Positions 58,021 through 64,000 of a DNA stretch of 64,000 bases are shown piece by piece. The DNA comes from Mycolicibacterium phlei. GTDB taxonomy: Bacteria > Actinomycetota > Actinomycetes > Mycobacteriales > Mycobacteriaceae. Where the stretch lies: NCBI RefSeq assembly GCF_001583415.1, contig NZ_CP014475.1:1240001-1304000 (forward strand), written 5' to 3'. The notes below the pieces were generated by a model. The model was not told the origin of the DNA, ran no database searches, and was given only the letters and a program-made list of their open reading frames with translations. A program made the position numbers and the translations under genes. Numbering within the stretch: position 1 is the stretch's first letter; each line of letters begins with the position of its first letter.

Positions 58021-59430
58021 TTGAGCTATTCGCAGTCGATTGGCGGGCGGACCTATCAGTTCCACGGACTGGTCGACGTGCTGGCCAAGGCCAGCCCCCG
58101 GCGCTCCGGCGACGAGCTGGCCGGGTGCGCCGCCGAATCCGACGCCGAACGGGCCGCGGCGCAGTGGGTGCTGGCCGACATCCCGCTGACGACCATCCTC
58201 GAGGATCCGGTCGTGCCGTATGAGACCGACTCGGTGACCCGGCTCATCATCGACACCCACGACAAGCAGGTCTTCGCTTCGCACCTGTCCCACATGACCG
58301 TCGGCGGCTTCCGCGACTGGCTGATGAGCATGGCCGTCCGAGACGACGGCGCCGAGCGCATCGCCGCCGTCGCACCCGGGCTGACCCCGGAGATGGTGGC
58401 CGCCGCGTCGAAGATCATGCGCAACCAGGACCTGATCCTCGCCGCGTCCGCCGTCGCGCCGACATCGGCGTTCCGCACCACCATCGGGCTGCCCGGCCGG
58501 CTGGCGACGCGGCTGCAACCCAACCACCCGACCGACCACCCGAAGGGCGTCGCCGCCTCGGTTCTCGACGGGCTGCTCAACGGCTGCGGTGACGCCGTCA
58601 TCGGCATCAACCCCGCCACCGACTCGCCCGAGGCGGTCGCCGACCTGCTGCACCTGCTCGACGACATCCGTCAGCGCTTCGACATCCCCACCCAGACCTG
58701 CGTGCTCACGCATGTGACCACCACGATGGGACTCATCGAGCGAAATATGCCGGTGGACTTGGTCTTCCAGTCGATCGCCGGCACCGAGAAGGCCAACGAC
58801 AGCTTCGGGGTGACCGTGCCGATGCTGTTGGAGGCCAACGCCGCCGCGCGTGAACTCAACCGCGGCACCCTCGGCGATAACGTCATGTACCTCGAAACCG
58901 GCCAGGGCTCAGCGCTGTCCGCCAACGCCCACATCGGCGTCGACGGCAGGCCGGTCGACCAGCAGACCCTGGAGGCGCGCGCGTACGGTCTGGCCCGCGC
59001 CCTGGAACCGCTGCTGATCAACACGGTGGTCGGCTTCATCGGGCCGGAATACCTCTACGACGGCAAGCAGATCATCCGCGCCGGCCTGGAGGACCACTTC
59101 TGCGGCAAGCTGCTCGGCCTGCCGATGGGTGTCGACGTGTGCTACACCAACCACGCCGAGGCCGACCAGGACGACATGGACATCCTGCTGACGCTGCTGG
59201 GCGCGGCCGGTGCGGCGTTCGTCATCGCGGTGCCCGGCGCCGACGACGTGATGCTCGGCTACCAGAGCCTGTCGTTCCACGATGTGCTCTACGTCCGGCG
59301 TGTGCTGAACCTGAGGGCCACACCGGAATTCGAGCAGTGGCTGATGCGGATGGGCATCGCCGACGGCGCCGGCCGGGTCCGGCCCGCCGAGCTCGACATG
59401 TCCGAACTGCGGGCGCTGGGGGTGGGCTGA
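58021..59430 (+). CDS. eutB: Ethanolamine ammonia-lyase large subunit
   Basis: 469 residues, normal length for EutB. TTG start with GGAG 5 bases upstream. Matches the TIM-barrel large subunit: IIDTHDKQVFASHLSHMTVG near 75, IGINPATDSPEAV near 201, THVTTTMGLIERN, ETGQGSALSANAHIGVDG, and the C-terminal DDVMLGYQSLSFHD. With EutC it converts ethanolamine to acetaldehyde and ammonia using adenosylcobalamin. It is coupled to eutC by a one-base overlap. No microcompartment, EutA reactivase or permease genes are adjacent. Confidence 0.95.
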   Translation: MSYSQSIGGRTYQFHGLVDVLAKASPRRSGDELAGCAAESDAERAAAQWVLADIPLTTILEDPVVPYETDSVTRLIIDTHDKQVFASHLSHMTVGGFRDWLMSMAVRDDGAERIAAVAPGLTPEMVAAASKIMRNQDLILAASAVAPTSAFRTTIGLPGRLATRLQPNHPTDHPKGVAASVLDGLLNGCGDAVIGINPATDSPEAVADLLHLLDDIRQRFDIPTQTCVLTHVTTTMGLIERNMPVDLVFQSIAGTEKANDSFGVTVPMLLEANAAARELNRGTLGDNVMYLETGQGSALSANAHIGVDGRPVDQQTLEARAYGLARALEPLLINTVVGFIGPEYLYDGKQIIRAGLEDHFCGKLLGLPMGVDVCYTNHAEADQDDMDILLTLLGAAGAAFVIAVPGADDVMLGYQSLSFHDVLYVRRVLNLRATPEFEQWLMRMGIADGAGRVRPAELDMSELRALGVG

Positions 59431-60200
59431 TGACGCTCGACCACGTCGCCGACGACGCGTGGGCACCGCTGCGGACGTTCACCCCGGCCCGCATCGGGCT
59501 GGGTGCGGCCGGGGTGTCTGAACCGGTCGGTTCGGTGCTGCGGTTCAAGGCCGACCACGCCCTGGCGCGCGACGCCGTGCACATCCCGCTCGACGTCGAC
59601 GCCGTCGTCGCGGATTTGGAGCCGCTCGGGCTGGGGCCGGTGCACCGCGTCAGCAGCCAGGCCCGGGACCGCGGTGAGTATCTGCGCCGGCCCGACCTCG
59701 GGCGCATCCCGGCCGACACGACGGGCCTGCCGCACACCGGGGCCGACGTCGGTCTCGTCATCGCCGACGGGCTGTCCGCCCAGGCGATCGCGCGGCATGC
59801 GGTGCCGTTGGTCGAGGCGATGCTGACGGTGTTCGACGGCCGCTACCGGATCGCGCCGCCCGTCGTCGCGACCCAGGCCCGGGTGGCCATCGGCGACCAC
59901 ATCGGCGCGGCCCTCGGGGTGCAGACCGTGCTGGTGCTGATCGGGGAGCGGCCGGGCCTGTCGGTGTCCGACAGCGTGGGCATCTACCTCACCCACCATC
60001 CCGTCCCGGGCCGGACCGACGCCGACCGCAACTGCATCTCCAACATCCACGGCAACGGGCTGAGCTACGCCGAGGCCGCGGCGGTGTGCGCCGCACTGGT
60101 CGAGGGCGCGCGCCGGCTCGGCCGCTCCGGTGTCGACCTGAAGGACACGTCGCGGGGCGGTGCGCTCGCAGAGGGGGCGAGTCCGGAACTGGCACGCTGA
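59430..60200 (+). CDS. eutC: Ethanolamine ammonia-lyase small subunit
   Basis: 256 residues. EutC landmarks: TPARIGLGAAGVSEPVGSVL and RFKADHALARDAVH near the N-terminus, SQARDRGEYLRRPDLGR, VIADGLSAQAIARHAVPL, RVAIGDHIGAALGVQ, and CISNIHGNGLSYAEAA. It contributes to cobalamin binding in the EutBC complex. The start overlaps the eutB stop (TGATG). It is followed within 20 bases by a family C repeat. Confidence 0.94.
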   Translation: MTLDHVADDAWAPLRTFTPARIGLGAAGVSEPVGSVLRFKADHALARDAVHIPLDVDAVVADLEPLGLGPVHRVSSQARDRGEYLRRPDLGRIPADTTGLPHTGADVGLVIADGLSAQAIARHAVPLVEAMLTVFDGRYRIAPPVVATQARVAIGDHIGAALGVQTVLVLIGERPGLSVSDSVGIYLTHHPVPGRTDADRNCISNIHGNGLSYAEAAAVCAALVEGARRLGRSGVDLKDTSRGGALAEGASPELAR

Positions 60201-60217
60201 CCCACCCGTGCTAACTT

Positions 60218-60284
60218 GCGGCGAACGTGGGTTACCCGCACGGGTTTAGGGGGTTTTGCGTGTATCAAGCCGACACTCGGCGAC
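60218..60284. repeat. Intergenic repeat family C, copy 2
   Basis: 67 bp aligned along its whole length to 57851-57917, sharing GCGAACGTGGGTTACCCGCA and TTTTGCGTGTAT and ending ACACTCGGCG. It lies between the eutC stop and the antiporter start (14 bases before the ATG), so it may act as terminator or leader. Confidence 0.7.
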
Positions 60285-60297
60285 GAGTGGCCTGCTG

Positions 60298-61293
60298 ATG
60301 CTCGCGCACTCCGTCTGGTTCGCGGCGGGGCTGGCGCTGCTGATCGTCGGCGCCGAGATCATGGTCCGCGGCGGTGCGGGCGTGGCGGCGCGGCTGGGGA
60401 TCAGCCCGATCATCATCGGCCTGACCATCGTGTCGATCGGCACCAGCGCGCCCGAACTGGCGGTCGGCGTGGTGGCGGCGCAGGGCGGCAGCGGCGCGCT
60501 GGCGGTCGGCAACATCGCAGGCACCAACATCGTCAACATCCTGCTGATCCTCGGGCTCAGCGCGTTCATCCTGCCGCTGCGGCTGGAGACCCGCACCATC
60601 CGGCTCGAGCTGCCGATGATGGCCGCCGCGGCGCTGACGCTGTGGGCGGTCACCGTCGACGGGCGGATGAACCGCACCGACGGCGCCATCCTCGTCGTGC
60701 TGGCGCTGGTCTACACCGGGGTGGTGATCTGGTCGGCCCTGCGGGAATCCCGGGCGGTGGTAGCGGAGTTCGAGGCCGAGTTGGCCGAGGAGTTCGACGC
60801 CGGCGACGGCGGGACCGGGCCGGCCGAGGGGCGGCGGATGTTCGCCAACGTGCTGATGACGATCGGCGGCATCGTCGTCATCGTGATCGGGGCGGACTGG
60901 CTGGTCGACGGGGCGGTCGGGATGGCCCGCCAGTTCGGGGTGTCCGACGCGCTGATCGGGTTGACGGTGGTGGCGATCGGCACGTCCGCGCCCGAACTGG
61001 TGACCACCCTGATCTCGACGATCCGCGGCGACCGCGACATCGCGGTCGGCAACCTGATCGGCAGCAGCATCTACAACATCCTGCTGATCCTCGGCGTCAC
61101 CGCGCTGGTGCCCGCCGCCGGGATGGACCTGCCGAACAGCCTGGTGCGCATCGACATCCCGATCATGGTGGCCGTCGCGCTGGCCTGCATCCCGATCTTC
61201 ATCTCCGGTCGCCGCGTCAGCCGGCTCGAGGGCGGGCTGATGGTCGCGGCGTACCTGGGGTACCTGGCGTTCCTGCTGTCGACGCAGACCTGA
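60298..61293 (+). CDS. CaCA-family Ca2+/Na+ antiporter-like membrane protein
   Basis: 331 residues with about ten hydrophobic segments in two homologous halves. The family alpha-repeats are plain: GTSAPELAVGVVAAQ followed by VGNIAGTNIVNILLI in half 1, and GTSAPELVTTLISTI followed by VGNLIGSSIYNILLI in half 2. A polar acidic loop (about 165-190) separates them, as in YrbG-type exchangers. It moves cations against Na+ or H+; the specificity is not known. The ATG at 60298 has no good ribosome site and follows a family C repeat closely. Confidence 0.87.
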   Translation: MLAHSVWFAAGLALLIVGAEIMVRGGAGVAARLGISPIIIGLTIVSIGTSAPELAVGVVAAQGGSGALAVGNIAGTNIVNILLILGLSAFILPLRLETRTIRLELPMMAAAALTLWAVTVDGRMNRTDGAILVVLALVYTGVVIWSALRESRAVVAEFEAELAEEFDAGDGGTGPAEGRRMFANVLMTIGGIVVIVIGADWLVDGAVGMARQFGVSDALIGLTVVAIGTSAPELVTTLISTIRGDRDIAVGNLIGSSIYNILLILGVTALVPAAGMDLPNSLVRIDIPIMVAVALACIPIFISGRRVSRLEGGLMVAAYLGYLAFLLSTQT

Positions 61294-61301
61294 CGCTTTC
61301 C

Positions 61302-61367
61302 GTGCCGAACGTGGGTTACCCGCACTGGTTCGGCGGGTTTGGCGTGTCACAAGCCCACACTCGGCGC
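61302..61367. repeat. Intergenic repeat family C, copy 3
   Basis: About 66 bp, again CGAACGTGGGTTACCCGCAC at the left and AAGCCCACACTCGGCG at the right, with one base fewer in the middle. It lies between the convergent antiporter and thioesterase genes, 8 bases after the first stop and 8 bases beyond the second. Confidence 0.7.
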
Positions 61368-61375
61368 GGGTCTGT

Positions 61376-62179
61376 TCAGTCCTTGTAGTAGACGATCTGG
61401 TGCGTCGTCACCAGCAGTCGCCCGTCGCGCGACCACACCTGACCGGTCTGGTCCAGGTAGCCCCGGGCGTACTGCTGGCCGCGGGCGGTGGCGAGCACGA
61501 AGTCGTCGCCCACCGCGGCCAGCCCGGCGGCGTCGACGTGGAAGTACGTCGTCATCGAGATCGTCCCCGCCGGCACCGGCCTGCCCAGGCGCCGGTAGAT
61601 GCGCGGATAGAAGATGTCCGACAGCGCGGTCAGCGCGGCGAAGTCCAGCGGGCGGGCCGGGTAGTCGCGGGCCCACAGCGTCGTCGTCGACGACGGCTGC
61701 CCCACACCGTCCACCGGCGGGGGACCGGCGACGTAGCGCAGGTCGTAGTTGCGCATGAACGGAATGCCCTCGAGGGTGGGGAAGCGCTCCAGCGTCTCGG
61801 GCGCCGGCGCGTCGGGCATGACGGCCTCCACCTCCGACCAGGTCTCCCGGCGGATCCCGAAAACCGCGGTGGCCGTGGTCATCACACCGTTCGGCTGGGT
61901 CAGGGTCATCGTCCAGTGCTGGTTGGTCCGGTTGGCGCGCATCAGGGCGGTGTCGATCCGGAACTCGCCCTCGGCGATCGGGGCGGCGAAGTTCACCGTC
62001 AGCGCGACGGGGTCACCGGCCCGGTCGTCGTGCAGTTCCACGGCGTGCAGCAGGGCCGCCGCGGTGGTGCCGCCGAACGGGCCGACCATGTTGGCGTACG
62101 GGGCCGTGGTCCGGCCGACCAGCGCACCGTCGGCGCCGGGGGTGAGGCGGACGGCGTCGTCGAGGGGATGGACGGTCAT
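61376..62179 (-). CDS. TesB-like acyl-CoA thioesterase family protein
   Basis: 267 residues from the ATG at 62179; an ATG at 62200 is possible. The double-hotdog pattern is visible: MVGPFGGTTAAALLHAVELH at the start of hotdog 1, VALTVNFAAPI, and in the second half ISMTTYFHVDAAGLA followed by DFVLATARGQQYARGYLDQT, the typical fold closure. It probably hydrolyses acyl-CoA to free acid and CoA in the cytoplasm; chain-length preference is unknown. Transcribed alone or after the small His-rich gene upstream. Confidence 0.8.
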   Translation of the reverse strand: MTVHPLDDAVRLTPGADGALVGRTTAPYANMVGPFGGTTAAALLHAVELHDDRAGDPVALTVNFAAPIAEGEFRIDTALMRANRTNQHWTMTLTQPNGVMTTATAVFGIRRETWSEVEAVMPDAPAPETLERFPTLEGIPFMRNYDLRYVAGPPPVDGVGQPSSTTTLWARDYPARPLDFAALTALSDIFYPRIYRRLGRPVPAGTISMTTYFHVDAAGLAAVGDDFVLATARGQQYARGYLDQTGQVWSRDGRLLVTTHQIVYYKD

Positions 62180-62224
62180 GCGACTGAGTTTACTTTGCAA
62201 TACTCAGCGCGCGTGGCCGGGGTT

Positions 62225-62635
62225 TCACCGCCGGGCCAGTGCCGCCGAGATCGCGTCGGCCAGTCGTTCCAGCGCCGCGGCGATCGCCCACAACGGGTCG
62301 TCGCGGCGGTGATCCGCGGTCTCGGCGGGTTCGGGGGCCGGGGCCTCGTGGTGGTGATGGTGGTGCGGGGTGGCCTCGGCCTCGGCGACGGCGTGGCGGG
62401 AGCCGTTGTTGTCCGGCGTGCCGTTGTACGTCGTCTCCGACAACCGGATCCCGCGGCCCTGCCAACGCAACAGCGGCCGGCCGTCGGCGTTGGGCACACC
62501 GGAGTGGGCGTCACGGTGCCCCTCGGCGAGCATGCAGCGCTGCATCGACACCACCTCGGCGCCGATTTTGGCCGCGAGCGATCGCCGCATGGACTCCTGC
62601 AGGAACACCGTGGCGCGACACCGATCCACGTCCAT
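62225..62635 (-). CDS. Small His-rich protein of unknown function
   Basis: 136 residues from the ATG at 62635 (GGGGAGA upstream; the frame stays open to 62821). The first 75 residues look folded (RCRATVFLQESMRRSLAAKI, SMQRCMLAEGHRDAHSG). After a polar linker comes a natural run of six His in ATPHHHHHHEAPAPEP, then a C-terminal helix (DDPLWAIAAALERLADAISA). No family recognised. The His run could bind a metal. It lies 45 bases upstream of the thioesterase gene on the same strand. Confidence 0.62.
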   Translation of the reverse strand: MDVDRCRATVFLQESMRRSLAAKIGAEVVSMQRCMLAEGHRDAHSGVPNADGRPLLRWQGRGIRLSETTYNGTPDNNGSRHAVAEAEATPHHHHHHEAPAPEPAETADHRRDDPLWAIAAALERLADAISAALARR

Positions 62636-62761
62636 TGACCATCTCCCCGGGGCAGCAACTAGGGGGTAGCCTGTCGTGCCCGTGGCGTGTCGGCGCGCGT
62701 ACGCGCCCACCTGCGCCAAAGCGCAACAAAGTCGTGACTCCCGGGTGTCCCAACCGTGGGA

Positions 62762-62856
62762 CGCGGCTCGTTCCTCGCCGCTTGATCGTCGCCTGCGGTG
62801 TCGGATGGGCAGGCTCCTCATCGCGGCTCGTTCCTCGCCGCTTGATCGTCGCCTGC
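62762..62856 (+). repeat. Two identical 35-bp direct repeats, period 60 bp
   Basis: 62762-62796 and 62822-62856 are identical (beginning CGCGGCTCGTTCCTCGCCGC, ending TTGATCGTCGCCTGC), separated by 25 bases. They sit directly upstream of the nfo -10 box. Perfect identity suggests a recent duplication or selection as a binding site. Confidence 0.85.
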
Positions 62857-62857
62857 C

Positions 62858-62863
62858 TAGACT
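62858..62863 (+). promoter_or_regulatory. -10 box of nfo; candidate leaderless transcript
   Basis: TAGACT ends 7 bases before the GTG start of nfo, so transcription should begin at or within a base of the start codon. No ribosome site exists upstream, as expected for a mycobacterial leaderless mRNA. Confidence 0.6.
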
Positions 62864-62870
62864 CGACTAC

Positions 62871-63620
62871 GTGCTCATCGGATCTCACGTCAGCGGCGAC
62901 GACCCGCTCGCCCACGCCCAGGCCGACGGCGCCGACGTCGTCCAGTTCTTCCTCGGCAACCCGCAGAGCTGGAAGAAGCCCAAGCCGCGCGAGGACGCCG
63001 AGGTCCTGAAGGCGTCGAGCATCCCGATCTACATCCACGCGCCGTACCTGATCAACGTCGCCTCGGCCAACAACCGGGTCCGCATCCCGTCGCGCAAGAT
63101 CCTGCAGGACACCTGCGACGCGGCCGCCGAGGTCGGCGCCAAGGCGGTGATCGTGCACGGCGGCCACGCCGACGACAACGACATGGAGGCCGGCTTCGAG
63201 CGCTGGGTCAAGGCGCTGGACTATCTGCAGACCGACGTGCCGGTCTACCTGGAGAACACCGCGGGCGGCGACCACGCGATGGCCCGCCACTTCGACACCA
63301 TCGCCCGGCTGTGGGACCACATCGGCGACAAGGGCATCGGCTTCTGCCTGGACACCTGCCACGCCTGGGCGGCCGGCGAGGCGCTGATCGACGCCGTCGA
63401 CCGGATCAAGGCGATCACCGGCCGCATCGACCTGGTGCACTGCAACGACTCCCGCGACGCCGCCGGCTCGGGCGCCGACCGACACGCCAACTTCGGCTCC
63501 GGGCAGATCGACCCGCAGCTGCTGGTCGCGGTGGTCAAGGCCGCCGACGCCCCGGTGATCTGCGAGACCTCCGACGAGGGCCGCAAGGATGACATCGCCT
63601 TTTTGCGCGAGAACGTCTGA
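62871..63620 (+). CDS. nfo: Endonuclease IV (AP endonuclease)
   Basis: 249 residues, counterpart of Rv0670 (end). Xylose isomerase-like TIM barrel with metal ligands in [54 protein letters not shown] and [12 protein letters not shown]. It cuts DNA 5' of abasic sites in base excision repair using zinc. GTG start, probably leaderless. The first residues, [10 protein letters not shown], match the usual N-terminus, which supports the start. Confidence 0.95.
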   Translation: MLIGSHVSGDDPLAHAQADGADVVQFFLGNPQSWKKPKPREDAEVLKASSIPIYIHAPYLINVASANNRVRIPSRKILQDTCDAAAEVGAKAVIVHGGHADDNDMEAGFERWVKALDYLQTDVPVYLENTAGGDHAMARHFDTIARLWDHIGDKGIGFCLDTCHAWAAGEALIDAVDRIKAITGRIDLVHCNDSRDAAGSGADRHANFGSGQIDPQLLVAVVKAADAPVICETSDEGRKDDIAFLRENV

Positions 63621-63674
63621 ATCACGATCCGGCAAACGACGCGCTGCATAACTGCAGGTGACCGCCGGGTGAAC

Positions 63675-63680
63675 TAGATT
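63675..63680 (+). promoter_or_regulatory. -10 box of the PAP2-like gene; candidate leaderless transcript
   Basis: TAGATT ends 7 bases before the GTG at 63688, the same geometry as upstream of nfo. No ribosome site is visible. Confidence 0.5.
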
Positions 63681-63687
63681 CGTCCGC

Positions 63688-64000
63688 GTGTCCACGGTCG
63701 ACGAGCCTTCGCTGGCGCCGCCGCGCGCCGCCGTGGCGGCCGACGAGCCCCAGGTGCAGACGCCTGAGGTGGCCGGCAGGCGGGACCGGTACTTCACGAT
63801 CATCCGGCGCGTCGCCGTGCTGATCTGGGCCGTCGTCATCGTCTACCGCACCATCACCACCGGCTTCGCCTTCAACCGCGAACTGCTGCTGCTCTACATC
63901 GCCACCGGCCTGCTGTGCGCCAGCATCGGCCGGGGCCGCAGGATGCTCTACGTCATCCGCGACTGGCTGCCGTTCGCGCTGGTGCTGCTGGCCTACGACC
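63688..64000 (+). CDS. Membrane protein, possibly PAP2/inositolphosphotransferase type (right edge, partial)
   Basis: 104 codons before the window ends. A Pro/Ala-rich cytoplasmic N-terminus of about 35 residues, then hydrophobic segments VAVLIWAVVIVYRTITTG, LLLLYIATGLLCAS and, after RGRRMLYVIRDWLP, FALVLLAYD. The WLPFALVLLAYD-like ending of the visible part reminds me of PAP2/Aur1-type phosphotransferases of actinobacteria, but the catalytic motifs lie outside the window. Family call is tentative. Confidence 0.5.
   Translation, partial: MSTVDEPSLAPPRAAVAADEPQVQTPEVAGRRDRYFTIIRRVAVLIWAVVIVYRTITTGFAFNRELLLLYIATGLLCASIGRGRRMLYVIRDWLPFALVLLAYD

Noticed and set aside
62762..62856. Possible CRISPR-like array
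   Set aside because: Only two repeats with one spacer, no leader and no cas genes; better explained as a tandem duplication.

Overview
The window is high-GC chromosomal DNA that reads as a fast-growing mycobacterium (Mycolicibacterium type). The order of conserved genes matches the Mycobacterium tuberculosis Rv0646c-Rv0670 neighbourhood: lipG, an ABC1/UbiB-family kinase, a GH38 alpha-mannosidase, the Rv0649-position gene, a ROK kinase, rplJ, rplL, mkl, rpoB, rpoC and nfo/end. An EspR-like protein and candidate leaderless transcripts also fit. The genus call is inference from synteny and sequence memory; no search was run.

Layout. 1-3.8 kb: lipG (cut by the left edge), ABC1 kinase and an MpaB-family oxygenase on the minus strand, with a divergent TetR regulator over two palindromic operators. 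3.8-4.3 kb: repeats. 4.7-14.1 kb: a minus-strand operon of four genes (132-aa unknown, Fe/2OG-type oxygenase, methyltransferase, and a 2449-aa hybrid megasynthase ordered A-PCP-KS-AT-ACP-aminotransferase-C). 14.9-29.5 kb: a Wzx/Wzy-type exopolysaccharide locus (chain-length-like protein, beta-helix lipoprotein, polymerase, initiating glycosylphosphotransferase, three GT4 glycosyltransferases, flippase, fused alpha/beta hydrolase). Inside it sit an amino acid:carrier-protein ligase, a free carrier protein and an AcpS-type phosphopantetheinyl transferase. An EspR paralogue closes the locus. 30.3-35.2 kb: PucR and WYL regulators, two DinB-fold proteins, a frameshifted membrane protein and a nucleotidyltransferase. 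35.2-41.6 kb: EEP phosphatase-like protein, alpha-mannosidase, Rv0649-position protein, ROK kinase. 42-57.8 kb: rplJ-rplL, mkl, a molybdopterin oxidoreductase lacking a standard start codon, two tandem secreted hydrolases (the second frameshifted), rpoB-rpoC. 58-64 kb: eutBC, a Ca2+/Na+-type antiporter, a thioesterase-like protein, a His-rich small protein, nfo, and the start of a membrane protein.

How the genes may work together. The 4.7-29.5 kb block looks like an accessory island combining polysaccharide assembly with two different routes of amino acid activation: a megasynthase that should make a beta-aminated, malonyl-extended aminoacyl chain and ends in an unpaired condensation domain, and a ligase/carrier pair that could present an aminoacyl thioester in trans. 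The hypothesis I find most interesting is that these act together to build an amino-acyl or peptidyl decoration, or a small amide, tied to the exopolysaccharide. The island is bracketed by two 98-bp palindromic repeats of one family (3962-4059 and 31571-31668; 84/98 identical without gaps). Two further repeat families occur at gene ends. Two single-base frameshifts and one missing start codon deserve read-level checking before being treated as biology.
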